From contig CM065879.1 in NCBI GenBank assembly GCA_033439255.1, positions 724,501 through 788,500 of the forward strand: 64,000 nucleotides of DNA, given 5' to 3'. Position numbers and translations under genes: made by a program. Under the pieces are notes generated by a model. The model was given only the letters and a program-made list of their open reading frames with translations, was not told the DNA's origin and did not search any database. Origin of the DNA: Hericium rajendrae. Its lineage: Eukaryota > Basidiomycota > Agaricomycetes > Russulales > Hericiaceae. Shown here in pieces: positions 1 to 10,734 of this stretch; position 1 is the first letter of the stretch, and every line of letters begins with the position of its first letter.

Positions 1-1051
1 CATGCGCGGCTGCATGTGTGGCTTTTCGTGCGTCTCGTTGAGAGTGTCTTCGTGGTGTTGGAAGGGCCGATTCGTCCAATAGCGGGTGAGGAACTCGGAC
101 GCGAGCGCGACGTAGGCGATGATGGCGGCTACGATGGTGGGGACGGTCAGCGAATTCTATCCGGTTAAGGAGAACATAGGGACATACCGAGCTGGAAGAC
201 GATACCGCCGAGCATGATGTGTCCGCCCTGTATAGACATCGCTCAGTGCATTTCGAGGAACGATAGGCACGCATCCCTGTACCTCCGTAGGGTCTCCGCC
301 GATAGTCTGCACTGCAGTGGCAGCCAATGCACCTCCAACGGCTTGAATCACAAGCGCGATGATATCCTGGAATAACAATGAGTAAATAGACGTGTCAGCA
401 GAACACAATGTAACGCACGCAAGAGCAGAACAGAATGGTATCTTCAGAAATAGTCGTTGATATTAGCATTCAGCAAGACATGCAGCGTGCAATGACGTAC
501 ACCAGCCGGCGCTGAGGCGGCTGAACCGCACGCCCAACTGCGTGATAATGCGACCCAAAATCACGAAGTTCGCTGCGACCAAGGGCGTCGGAGCTATGAT
601 GGTGCAGATGATCCTTTACAAATGTGAGCCATCTTCCAATCTTGCATTCGACTTTTGCAGCGGTACTCACTGCATCAGGTATGGGTCCAGCGACGGGGGA
701 TTGCGGCTTGACCAGAGACGTCCAACCCAACCTAGGATTTCGAGGAGGCCAGCGAGGACGGCGGTCGGGAACAGCCACCACATGCGTTTCCAGCTGGCCT
801 CTGCGACATGGAGTACTGCAGAATGTTTAGAGACAAAGACAATATTGGGTTGAGATGCAAGCGGCCTTACTGGTAGTGACCGAATATAGCGCGACGAAGA
901 GAGCACATATCCATTCGGTAGGGACATAATTATAAGGGGAATCTATGTCCCCATCCGGCACGCTCGGCGGAGGACTGTTCACGCCTGTTGAACCTGCAAG
1001 CATTTTCAGCATTATGCACAGCGACAAACCAGAAGAAATACACATACTCAT
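1..1051 (-). CDS. RTA1-like membrane protein, copy 1 (C-terminal end lies outside the window)
   Basis: Several-pass membrane protein of the RTA1 family (fungal lipid-translocating exporter-like proteins; the founding yeast members are linked to 7-aminocholesterol resistance and sphingoid-base export). Spliced exons read PYNYVPTEWICALF, then WWLFPTAVLAGLLEILGW, PYLMQ, APTPLVAANF-like residues, then an IIALVIQAVGGALAA core, GGHIMLGGIVFQL and YVALASEFLTRYW, all in family order. The frame runs off the left edge just after a PHMQPRM segment, so about the last quarter is missing. The ATG at 1051 is followed after four bases by a strong donor (GTATGT) and an acceptor about 63 bp on, so exon 1 may be only 4 nt; reading straight through is also open in this copy. 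Same strand and same exon layout as the copy at 3532-4985. Substrate unknown. Confidence 0.82.
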
Positions 1052-1445
1052 GGCGAGAGCTACGACAAGCGGTCGGGATGTAAGGTTGCAGAGGAAAGAA
1101 CGACGGGAAATAGCTGGAGCATTTCTCAGGTACTATAACAAGGCCGAGGCGCCAAATTTCCTAGCCGCGTGTGGGCGCTGTCGTCAATTTTGACATGTCG
1201 GCGCCTTTTAAGCAGCTGCGCAATAACGCACTGATCCTGGACCTTGACAGGAATCATATCTCTATGGGACCCGGGGGGCGACGGTGATGCCCTCACGATG
1301 CCCCTTCAAGGCCCCATTTGCCCTCGACGGCAGACATGAGTGTGAGGGCCCACACAGGCGTGTTTTGCATTAGTCCGAGTCGGCCCGCGGCAGACTTTGG
1401 ATAAGAGATTAGTAATTCTTCTGGACTGGAAGCGCCGCCTCGCGT
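1052..1445. repeat. Upstream region of RTA1 copy 1, duplicated upstream of copy 2
   Basis: The stretch from the RTA1 start to about 1431 matches 4986-5340 closely, including the run around CCCTCGACGGCAGACATGA. A further match resumes at about 2180-2290 (copy 1) and 5340-5525 (copy 2), including the CCGTCCGTCGGG motif and the ATCAAGTTSAA segment. The RTA1 genes were therefore duplicated together with at least 0.5 kb of upstream sequence. Copy 1 then gained about 750 bp between the two matching parts. I see no gene here. Confidence 0.75.
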
Positions 1446-1969
1446 CGGCTGAGCCCTTGCTTGCTGAGAGATCCCGCGGTTCGGTCTGGAACCGTTTGAA
1501 CGTACAGTTTTCGTTGTAGTGGTGTTGAAAATTCCATGAAAACCAGACGGAATGTACTACACTCCGAGGAATCTCGCAACGTACAGTAGTAACAGTACTG
1601 TATGTCAAGCGCACAGACGATCGCTCGTTGTTCCGAATATGGTAAGCGATGCGCCCAATATGTTGAGTCGACCACTGTCGACCACCCCTCCGAAAAGTTG
1701 CTGTAGAGAGCTCAAATGGTGTGCGCAATGTTAGCTTTTTTTGATAAAGGCCGTTCATAACGTTTTGTCAACGAATATCGCATTTGTTGTCTTAGAAAAC
1801 TTCCGCAATGCTCGATATTCGGAGTCGTCGAAAATGTAAAGATTCCGTCCAGGTTTGATGGTGATAATGATTTTTATTGGAGGCCAACGTATCTACCTAT
1901 GCATGTATGACTCTACTGTATCTACACCCACACATCGGACTCCCCTAGCAAGCAAGGGCTCAGCCGATG
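1446..1969. mobile_element. Candidate MITE with 21-bp terminal inverted repeats
   Basis: A perfect 21-bp inverted repeat (TCGGCTGAGCCCTTGCTTGC plus one T) sits at 1446-1466 and, reversed, at 1949-1969. The roughly 480 bp between has no recognisable coding. The element lies inside a 750-bp stretch absent from the matching place in the paralogous region near 5340, so it is an insertion. A further self-complementary copy of the CCCTTGCAAGCAAGGG motif lies near 2164-2180, exactly where homology to the paralogue resumes, so the inserted unit may really span about 1432-2180. I found no clear target-site duplication. Superfamily unknown. Confidence 0.5.
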
Positions 1970-2669
1970 AGAGCTGCTGCTGCGTGTCCATGTCAGTCGT
2001 CGGTGCTGGACCGATCGAGAGTCAGACTTGCGAAGATTGTAAGTATCAAGTTGAAGCAGACGGAGGCGTCACAGCGTGATGAAGGTCAGAGCGGCATTAT
2101 ATTGGCCCGTTGTGCCGAACAGTGCGGACGACCGGCATCGCCTCAATTCCAGTGGTGCCAGAGCCCTTGCAAGCAAGGGGATTCCGTCCGTCGGGTGGTG
2201 GTGATCCGGAGGCAATCCGGAGGAGTCGGTAGGACTTGGGTAAGGATTATCAGATAAGAATCGTTGTCGGGATCAAGTTCAACCTGATCTAAGTTTTCTA
2301 ACGTTGACGTCTCTCAGCCACAGCATCTGTGACTCTCTTGAGTCTTCTGCGAGATCGTCTGCGGTGATTTTGAACTCCCCAACTATGAGTTGAGAGTCTT
2401 GACTGCCGAGACGAGCCTATACTATCAAGAGATGGTGTCAACGGCGCTGCTGCACGCGGTATCTGCGCTGCTGCCCGCCAGCTAAAGATGAATGCAGCGC
2501 GCAGCGTTTATGGCGCGACTTGGACGCGATGTAGACTGGTGACCGAGTCTTTAGAACACAACGAGGCGGGGTGGGCTATGTATAGAGGCGCGATGCTAGT
2601 CTCCCAGAGGCAGAGTAGACGGGACTCAACGTTCAACTTCGTTGCAACTTCGTGCCTCAGGATCGTCTC
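1970..2669. other. Non-coding stretch with repeat fragments
   Basis: About 2180-2290 is the resumed match to the upstream region of RTA1 copy 2. About 2527-2640 resembles 62925-63045 near the other end of the window: one part (TGGTGACC...GAACACAACGA) matches in inverted orientation and the next part (CAGAGGCAGAGTAGACG) in direct orientation. No gene is apparent; the ORFs here are short and resemble nothing I know. Confidence 0.45.
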
Positions 2670-3345
2670 GTCTGACCGCGACGCGAAATTCTCACGAGTG
2701 ATCCACTGGGCCTCTGCGAAAGAAACTACTATATCTCTTGAACCGCTGCAGCTATGACCGAACAGAAATGATAATCAGAATCAGCGATTATCTTACTTCA
2801 CGGTCATATCCTTCAATGCGTACACGTGGTTTGGTCACTTTTCAAAAATCAAGTTAGAAGTACGAAAATCGACGAAACCCCTCGGAGTAAAATGGCTTTC
2901 GCTAAAGCGCTCCGATAGAACTGTTGTATGCGCTGATGAGGATATGTACAAAAATTTTGGAGGTGTTTCAGCCGGTCTAGAATATTAGATGAGTTGTTCC
3001 TACTATTGAGGGGGAGGCCCAAGCCGGATTTACACCGGTGTGACCACTGATCAAAGTCTTGTGAACTTTGAAATGTCGTTCACTTGATGGAACACCTCCA
3101 AACATTTTACACATGTTCGCATCAGTATATACAACAGTTCCATCGGAGTGCTTTAGCAATAGCTATCCGATTTCCGAAAAGCGACCCAAACTACATACTG
3201 GAGGGCACAGTTGTGAAGTGAAAAAATTGTTGATTTTAACTCTTGTTTACATTTGGTCGTAGCTGCAGCGATTCAAGAGATATGGCAGTTTCCTTTGCGA
3301 GGCCCAGTGGACTTTCGTGAGAATTCCTCGTCGCAGAATCCCTCA
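2670..3345. repeat. Imperfect fold-back (about 330-bp inverted-repeat arms)
   Basis: The sequence around 2690-2760 (CACTGGGCCTCTGCG...ATATCTCTTGAACC...GCTGCAGC) recurs reversed at 3256-3335. The match continues inward: the AAAGCGCTCCGAT / AACTGTTGTAT / GGAGGTGTTTC landmarks at about 2905-2970 pair with the GGAACACCTCC / ATACAACAGTT / CATCGGAGTGCTTT landmarks at about 3085-3165. The arms are roughly 75-80% alike by eye around a centre near 3006. No coding is apparent, and no target duplication was found. It could be an old fold-back or MITE-like transposon, or an inverted duplication. Confidence 0.6.
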
Positions 3346-3531
3346 TCGCGCCAACTCTTTTGCAAACGGCAACGGCTTTAAGATCACGAAGTCGCACAAA
3401 CAGCACTTTTCAGCGTGGAGCGCAGTATCAGATAGGATGTATTCTAGGGTCTAGAGAATGGGAGTCGTAATGGAAAAAGACGGTGTATGCTTCTAAGAAA
3501 AGTCCATTTAAAATTGATCGCTCTGTTCAGA

Positions 3532-4985
3532 CTACTGATCGTCAGTGAGTAATGGCTTGGAAGGCTTCGCTTCAACATCCGAGGATCTCTCTTCAAGATT
3601 CAAGGTCTCCTCTTCAAGATCCGAGGGCGCCGGGCTGGAATCGAGCAGGAGGCCAGGGTGGAAGACGTTCAGCGTGAACATGGCCAGTACGATCGCCGCG
3701 CCGTCGAGCACGTCTACAAGCGCATCAATCAGTTGCCGTGACCGTCGGGCATCGCTATCCGACAGTTACTTACTGAAGTAGACCTGTGTGGAGATAACGC
3801 GGCCGTTCCAGCCGTCGGACAGCTCAATCGTGCGGTACACCGATCTGCGAATGCGTTAGATGATCGCTCCGGCAAGGATGGGGGATACGCACCGGATGAA
3901 GAGCAGGATGGTCATGGAGACCATGCCGAATATCATGAGCTTCATGCGCGGCTGCATGTGCATCTTCTTGTCTGGCGCGTTGCGGACGATATCCACGCGC
4001 CGCCGGAAGGGCCGGTTCGTCCAGTAGCGGGTGAGGAACTCGGTAGCAAGCGCGGCATAGGCGATGATGGCGGCTGCGATGGCGGGGGCGGTCAGCGGGC
4101 GCTGCACGATGGAGGAGAACGTAGGGACATACCGAGCTGGAAGACGATACCGCCGAGCATGATGTGGCCGCCCTGTACATGTGTCGTTCAGTACGTTTTC
4201 GACGAATGGTAGGACGCATCCCTGTACCTTCGCAGCGTCTTCGTCGATATCTGCACTGGCAGCCATTGCACCTCCAATGGCTTGGACCACGAGCGCGATG
4301 ATATCCTAGAATAATAATCAGTAAATAGTCGTCACAGCGGGACGCGATGCAACGCACGCAAGAGCAAAAGAGGATGGTATCTTCAAAAACAGTCGTTAAT
4401 ATTGATATTCAGCAAGATATCCGGCATGTGACGACGTACACCAGCGGGGGCTAAGGCGGCTGAACCGCGGGCCCAACTGCGCGATAATGCGGCCCAATAT
4501 CACGAAATTCGCAGCGACCAAGGGCGTCGGGGCTATGATGGTGCAGATAATCCTGCAATGTTGTTAGCCATTTTCAGATCTCGTGGTTGGCGTTTTCTGG
4601 CAGTACTCACTGCATCAGGTATGGGTCCCGCATTGGGGGATTGCGGCTTGACCAGAGACGCCCGACCCAGCCTAGGATTTCGAGGAGACCGGCAAGGACA
4701 GCGGTCGGAAACAGCCACCACATGCGTTTCCAACCGGCCTCTGCGACATGAATTACTGCAAAATGTTCAAAGACAATATTGGATTGAGATACAAGCGACC
4801 TTACTGGTGGTGATTGAATATAGCGCGACGAAGAGAGCGCATATCCATTCGGTAGGGACATAGTTGTACGGGGAATCTGTGTCTCCACCGGACTGGGTCG
4901 GCGGAGGGCTGCTCGCACCTGTTGAACCTTTAAGCAATTTCAATGTTATTCACAGCGACAAACCAGAAGAAATACACGTACTCAT
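3532..4985 (-). CDS. RTA1-like membrane protein, copy 2
   Basis: Complete RTA1-family protein, roughly 310 residues in about ten small exons, each intron 50-70 bp with GT...AG. Exons in order give PYNYVPTEWICALFVALYS, RMWWLFPTAVLAGLLEILGW, DPYLMQ, IAPTPLVAANFVILG, WYTILFCSC, DIIALVVQAIGGAMAAS, GGHIMLGGIVFQL, AAIIAYAALATEFLTRYW, MKLMIFGMVSMTILLFI, then VYRTIELSDGWNGRVIST, then VLDGAAIVLAMFTLNVFHPG, all RTA1 hallmarks. The acidic tail ends at a TAG at 3532-3534. Reading straight from the ATG at 4985 meets a TGA at codon 12, but that codon falls inside a likely intron (donor GTACGT after base 4, acceptor about 63 bp on), which would leave a 4-nt first exon. If that splice is not used, the copy has no good start. 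Confidence 0.8.
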
Positions 4986-5525
4986 GGCAAGCACTGATGA
5001 CGAACGGTCGGGATATAAAATTGCAGAGGAAAGAGCGATGGGAAATAGCTGGAGCAATTCCCGGGTACTACTTATAACAAGGCGACGGCGTCAGATTCCC
5101 AGCAGTGTGTGGGTCTGAAATCAATTTTGACATGTCGGTGCTCTTAGCAGCTGCGCAATATTGCACTGATCTTAGAACTTGACGGGGACCATGCCTCTAA
5201 TACTATGGGGGCTGTGATGCCCTGACGATGCCAAGGCCCTATTTGCCCTCGACGGCAGACATGCATGAGCGTGAGGGGCCGCTAGGCGTGTTTTCGACAT
5301 CTGCCGGCAGATTTTGGAGAAGAGATTAGTATTTCTTCTGGATCCCGTCCGTCGGGTGCTGGTGATCCGGAGGAGTCGGGAGGACTTGCGGAGGACCTGA
5401 CGGAACGCGTAAGCCAGTCCTTGGACAGCCTTGGACTCGTGCGGCAGGATGCAGTTCCTTCACCATGTCCGGGTAAGGATTTTCAGATGACAGTCATTGT
5501 CAGAATCAAGTTGAAGCTAATCTAA
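4986..5525. repeat. Upstream region of RTA1 copy 2 (duplicate of 1052-1431 plus 2180-2290)
   Basis: The region matches the upstream region of RTA1 copy 1 but lacks its 750-bp insertion: TTCTTCTGGA at about 5340 runs directly into TCCCGTCCGTCGGG. This is effectively the empty site for the element at 1446-1969. About 60 bp around 5400-5460 are private to this copy. No gene is seen. Confidence 0.7.
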
Positions 5526-5527
5526 CG

Positions 5528-5888
5528 TTATGGCGGCCACGATAAAGACGAGAACTTCTGAGTCCTCGACATGCAGAACATACGATAATGCACAAGTCCG
5601 TTACATTTCGGACATTTTGGCCCGGATCCAAGCCTTTCCAAGCCCACGTTCAACGGCAGGCCGGAGGCATGTCTTTCCGTCCGAATATCTCCTGCTGCGC
5701 ACTTGAAATTCATTGATCCATTTTGGAAGAAAAGGCGACTCACTTTCAAGTGTTGCAATGGCTGTGCTGAAAGAAGATTTTTGACGTAAAAACGTTTCGT
5801 GCATTGATGACGTATCAGATTTACGTACAATTTGTTCCGTTCTTTCTTTCTCATTCAACCTTTGTTGCATCTGCTTCAACTCGACCAA
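5528..5888 (-). CDS. Unrecognised short exons, possible zinc-ribbon-like end
   Basis: Low-confidence model. One open exon reads MQQRLNEKERTEQ, then RQKSSFSTAIATL and a consensus donor GTGAGT near 5745. A second exon after a plausible acceptor reads CPKCNGLVHYRMFC, a possible C-x2-C...C arrangement, and stops at 5528. The segment is charged and helical at its start. I do not recognise a family. It could be the 3' end of the poorly resolved gene at 6230-7923, a separate small gene, or a relic. Confidence 0.25.
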
Positions 5889-5925
5889 ACATCAGCAAAA
5901 CTGCAAGAGTACGGCCAGGGATTAA

Positions 5926-6085
5926 GATACCTTATAAGGATGGCCAGGTATGCCAGGTATATCCGGCAGATGAGCTTCTGGAAAGACCTTTTCGCCGATG
6001 GATTTTCTGACCAGGTACCACCAGGATGATATGCATGACAAGGCCTTGTGGTACCTGGTAGACCTTATAAGGTCTCGCCAGATGC
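5926..6085. repeat. Short inverted-repeat element, about 160 bp
   Basis: ACCTTATAAGG followed by a CCAGGTA-type motif occurs near 5929-5960, and in reverse orientation near 6047-6075. Further CCAGGTACCACC / GGTGGTACC complementarity lies inside. A related CCTTATAAG motif recurs near 7930. It could be a small MITE. No coding and no target duplication are evident. A run of about 19 A lies at 6190-6208 outside it. Confidence 0.35.
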
Positions 6086-6229
6086 TCCAACATTATCAGG
6101 GCATTTCGCGGCATAAAAGTCCAATCCTATATATCTGATCTCAGTAATATATTTTTGTGAACCATTTGCATGTTCGAAGTGAACGCGAAAAAAAAAAAAA
6201 AAACATAATATTCGCAAGACCTAGTCTAC

Positions 6230-7923
6230 GTACAACGGTACACGAGTAACTACTTACGATACCCAGCCAGTACGCACCGAAGAAAGCTTCCCATAAAAAT
6301 ATGTGTCTACCATCTGCAGAACCTAGCGCAAGGAAACGCGCCAGCAGAAAGGCTACTTGAGCAAGGCGAAACTAACAAAGATGATGGCATACATACCGAA
6401 GACGAGCACAAGCGTTTCACAGCAGCTACAGCGAATTGAACAAGTCAGCCAGGGCGTTACAGAACAGACAAGAAGGCAAAGATATGGCATACATACAGAC
6501 AGCTTTAGTGTGCCGCGCTAGGCCATATTGCGGAGTCATACTTGCGGCAATGCGTTGTTCGGCGGCAGAAGCAGCCTGGGGCAAACTATATGCAGCCAGA
6601 AACCCTGCGATCGTCATCCAGCTCAGAGATAATTATGAATCTGCCGAGCCTTAAGAATTGTCAGTATAGATTCAGTGAGTAACCCAGCGTGAATATATGC
6701 GCTTACATCAAACAAGCCGACAACGGCCGCGCGGGACCGCTCTTCGACAATCGGACATGATCTTGACTTAGATAGAGTCCGAAAGGATACTTGAGACGAT
6801 GAGATGGGAGCAGGAATGGGAAGAAGGTATAAGAGAAGAGTGGGGGAGGATGGGGACATGATGGAAGGAAAGAAGAGGGACGAGACGAGTTTGACCTCGA
6901 GAACGACGCGATATGCTGTGTTTGTATTTATTGACGCGTTTCGATCACGCAGATGGAAACCTGGATGACGTCATCATACCCATCCCCGAACTGGCCGAAC
7001 GTCTTGCCAGAAGTCCATTGGGCGGCCTTCAGTAAGTAAGTTATCCAGACGGGCGGCGGCCAGACAGCCAAAAATTGCGCATAGCCTGATCTCACGAACG
7101 CTCCCGCCGGTACGCGGCGCATCGCCAGGGTGACAGTGCCCGATGGACAGTATCGGTGTCCCGTCGGCAAACAGGACGAATATGCCTCACACGCGCAGTC
7201 TATGCGACAATTAAAGTCGTCGTCCACATTCCAGGGGATGTTCATCTACGGAACGGGCACGTACAGCGCGTCCCATAGCACGTGCGGAGGGACAATCGCC
7301 GCAAAGACGAGGACTGGCGAGGATCGTGCGCGCGCGCAAGGTGAGTGAGTGAGGTGGACGAAGGTACGGCCTGCGCGGGGGAGTGATCGGAATGAGGATG
7401 AGTGAAGGAGTGCGTGCAGTGCATGGTTCGGAAGGAAGCGAAGGAAGGGTAAGGAAAGCGCGTGTATCGTTAGGCTTGCGAAGAAGTAGTGCATGCACGA
7501 CGGATATGGAAACGCGCCCGGTGGAAATGCCGATGAGCGTGGGGACAGCGGAGAGCGTGAGAAGCACAAATCTGAGGGTGAGGGCGATGGCGACGAGGGC
7601 GACGGGTACGGGGCGACGAGGCGATGGATGCAGAGGCGACAAGGCGATGGATGCAGAGGCGACGAGGCGATGGATGCAGAGGCGACGAGGCGATGGATGC
7701 AGAGGCGAGGACGACGGAAGCGGAGGCGAGGAAGACGAAAAGTATGTAGAGAACGCACCTTTGATAACAGCGAGGAGGATCCCAATCCTATTGAGGAGAA
7801 CGCCAGTGACAACGAAGGCGAGGATCTGTTGGAGGAGACGGGCTTCGTGTCATTGTAGGTAGAACTCACAATGCCATAGATGTTGTCATCCACGACGGGC
7901 AGGGCATTATAAGGTGCTCCCAA
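6230..7923 (-). CDS. Unrecognised multi-exon gene, probable multi-pass membrane protein
   Basis: Fragments that look like exons, in minus-strand order: MGAPYNALPVVDDNIYGI (7923-7870), then after a 44-bp intron ILAFVVTGVLLNRIGILLAV (about 7825-7762), an RFVLLTLSAVPTLIGIS stretch near 7560, PVLVFAAIVPPHVLWDALYV near 7310, IFVLFADGTPILSIG near 7170, VVGLFD near 6710, LVLVFGMYAIIFVSFALL near 6400 and HIFLWEAFFGAYWLGI near 6260. Several are hydrophobic, bounded by plausible GT...AG signals, and spaced as transmembrane helices would be. I cannot place the family or join all exons with certainty, and two neighbouring genes are possible. A minisatellite falls in what would be an intron at 7616-7711. 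Confidence is low for the model and moderate that something here is or was coding. Confidence 0.35.
7616..7711. repeat. 24-bp minisatellite, about four copies
   Basis: The unit GCGATGGATGCAGAGGCGAC (first 20 of 24 bases) repeats four times head to tail with one or two changes, then trails into related GAGG/GACG sequence up to about 7740. All frames stay open because 24 is a multiple of three, which explains the long shadow ORFs on both strands. It lies within a putative intron of the minus-strand gene. Confidence 0.8.
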
Positions 7924-8307
7924 GGATAGAATGGACCTTATAAGTCCTCACCAGATCGCTGAGCTCCTCGTCGCAGCCATACAAGCAAGGCCTTGATTGG
8001 GAAGAGCCCAGATAAGAGTGCGAGCAAACTCGCTTCTGTCATACCAGTTCACGTAAGCGTAAATCGGCTGGCACCCGGACCGCTGACCCCGGCCATCCGC
8101 CACCAGGCGCCACCAGGGCAATTCTTAACTTCGCACTTTTGCTGATGAATGACCCAACATCTTGACTGGAATACTCTGGAGACTTTTATGGCTTATGATT
8201 CGTGAATTGGACTTCTCACTAGCGATTTGGACGGCTGCGAAGCCTGGCTTGATGAGCTGCAGCACCGTCGCAGAAGTGCCATTTTGGCCTGACCGGCCCT
8301 CACCGAC
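7924..8307. other. Intergenic stretch
   Basis: No gene is seen. A CCTTATAAG motif and short matches to the small inverted repeat near 6 kb occur at about 7930-7950. The remainder is ordinary sequence ahead of the degenerate ATPase copy. Confidence 0.4.
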
Positions 8308-10390
8308 TTGACTTCCAAGCTCACACTTCTCATCTCAAATCTTGTTCTCAATTTCCAGCCTCGCTATAGACGACAGCCGTTCAGAGCATGTTCGATGACA
8401 CCTGCCTCGATGGAGCAGTGGGGTCGCATCCGTTTCCGCTCGGTTTCCAAAGCTTATTTCAGCTTGAAGCTGATGACCCTTATGTCTCTCAATAGCCCAG
8501 CGCTAGCTGCCTCAGAAAGGACAGCTCGTCATGTACTCGAGGCTCACAACGCTGCTCAAGCCTGCGCTGACTTGTCGGCATCCAGTCGTTCCCGTGAGCG
8601 GCCTTTCCGCCTCGGCGTCGACATCACGCTACGCCCAACAGCGATATTCATCGGCGCTGAGCCATATTGTACAGGCGGCGGCGAAAGTACGCTGGATGAT
8701 GCTCATGCTCATGATGTGCGTTCGTCCCTTACGTGGTTTTGATCCAGCCAGCCTCTGCGATCGATTCGTTGAACGAGTCCTGGCGTTCATGGGACGAATG
8801 GATAAGCTGGCGTGCCGAGGCGAGGGAGCACAAGCAGCTGGATCCGTTCGACGCCTTCACTCGCTTTCCGAAGTTCTTCAGAAGAGAGAACGAACTCAAG
8901 GCTTTGTCGAGTCTCGAAGACAACCCCTGCTTCACGGTCGTGTTTGGGGAATGCTGTAGGCAAGGTATGGGCTTATCAATAGTAGTGTGTTTTCTGGGAC
9001 TCCTGAGCGACCCTGTCTTCTAGACGGCTTTACTGAGGCAGATCCTATGCACGCCGAATAAGTACCACGTTCTCCATTTTAACCTGAGAGTCAGCAGATT
9101 TGCGGATATGAAGAGCTTATATTGGAGCCTGAGCCAGCAGATGGAGCGGTATTTCGTCAGCATCTCAAAGGAGGGCTGGAGATTCAAGGTTCGTAGTCTT
9201 TTTGCCCCAGGCGCGCCATATTGAAGCCAGCTTTTGTTGTTCAGCACGACCGGCTTGATGTCCAGAGGCGGATTGCAAACGCGTCTGAGCGGGTGATAAG
9301 AAGCGATCTCGCGTGTCTTATGCTTCCAGGTATGGATGGCTGTTTTCCACCGGACCTTTCGTTCATCTTGTTCCGTCAGAGTGCATTGCTTCGATACAGG
9401 CGATACAAACCAGAGGATACTGTGCAGACGTCCTCTATGCGCAGTCGCAGCTTGATGCAGCACTGCAAGGTACGTTTTGTCAACACGTCATTCCTCATGT
9501 GGAGACTAATGATCTCTATCTGCAGCTTATCGTCATCGGCGACTGCTCTAAATCCGAGACGCGCAGATTCTTTCAAGAGCGGAGGCAGCGTCTGGTTGAC
9601 CCTGCTTTCCACGGGTCACTCGGGTTCAAGAAACTGTATGATATATCTGGAGGACGTCCCGTGCACTGGGAGGATTTCTTGACGGAGTGACTCGTACGGC
9701 GCATCAAGGACGCGTGTGGCCTGTCTAGCTTAACGTCTTTCCCTCAGATAGCGCGCGCGGATCAGTGATAGTCGAAGAAAGTTCGCACTTCATACAAGCG
9801 CATTCACTCTTGAATTTCAACATCATCCACTCCTCCAGGCCTCCAGATGCTAGAAAGGCCTTAAACAGCGCGGGACGGACTCGGCGCGGCCCGTCAACGA
9901 CTCCACCGACCTCGCCGACTCGCACGACCGGCCCCTCATCGAATCCAATCATGCATCGCACTGCACTGCGGAGCAGTTTCTGAGTGTGATGCAGCAGTTA
10001 ACGCAGCCGGGCGTGCGGGAACTGTCGTACTTCGCGCTGTGCCGCGCGTTCGGGCTGCGCGCGTTGCACGACATGGTGCGCTTCCGCATCCTCGATCTCA
10101 GGTGGATGAAGCCAGTCACGACGAGGAATTTGGGACCGCTGAAGATGTCGCGAAGCATGCGGACCAATCATCATTTGACGAGATGGTTCCAGCGAATTGG
10201 CGGTGGGACGGGCAGCGCGGCCGACCCTGACTCACCGAAGGTTTCGGATCCAGTCGAGTTCTCCCCACGGAATGCGGTCGAGAAGGAAGATGTCTTTGGG
10301 CCCAAAGTGATTCCTGCAAGTCCAATCATGCGTTGTGCGATGTGCAAAGTGGTGAAAGAATACATGGATGGGACTGTGACGAAGATCTGA
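8308..10390 (+). pseudogene. Decayed copy of the P-loop ATPase gene at 21823-24503
   Basis: Exon by exon this parallels the intact gene at 21823-24503: NPCFTVVFG before the P-loop, then TALLRQ, KYHVLHFNLR, YWSLSQQMERYF, HDRLDVQRRIANASE, IVIGDCSKSETRRFF, VHWEDFLTE, SSHFIQAHSLLNF, QQLTQPGVRELSYFALCR and FGPKVIPASPIMR. Two changes look fatal. The P-loop exon is two bases short, so GASSVGK becomes GECC... and the downstream VGK is out of frame. The whole segment that holds the Walker B motif (FFIDEAH in the intact copy) is missing, the sequence jumping from the HDRL exon region to MQHCK near 9460. Splice sites around the remaining exons are mostly kept, so decay is fairly recent. The N-terminal exon boundaries before 8730 are unclear. 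Confidence 0.8.
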
Positions 10391-10734
10391 ATAGCTTGAC
10401 TTCGCCGATCTTGCACTCATACATACCTAAGTTTGTGCTTTCCTTGCACAATATGTCCATCGCATCTGCTGGAGTAGTCTCAGAACATGTTTGATATCTA
10501 ACGATAGCGAATCGACAGAATTGAGCCAAAGCGGAGGGCCGATGTGTCGGGCTCCCTACAATAGCGAGTTGACACAATACCAGTTGATGGCACCTTGGTC
10601 ACCACTAAGCGACCGCTTCACGGACTGTGAACGCTTTGATGTTAAATATTATGCTATTGTCTTCGTAGTACTTATAGCATGGCCCAGAGCCCCTCCCCAG
10701 AATCTACTACTATCTCTGAACATCCCTTCTGCCT
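10391..10734. promoter_or_regulatory. Intergenic region and probable promoter of the RNase III gene
   Basis: About 340 bp between the end of the ATPase relic and the ATG at 10735. No exon-like segment is seen and no clear TATA or other motif was identified; its role as promoter is inferred from position only. Confidence 0.3.

Noticed and set aside
1306-1758. 150-codon minus-strand ORF
   Set aside because: Spans the edge of the MITE-like insertion and has no motif or splice support.
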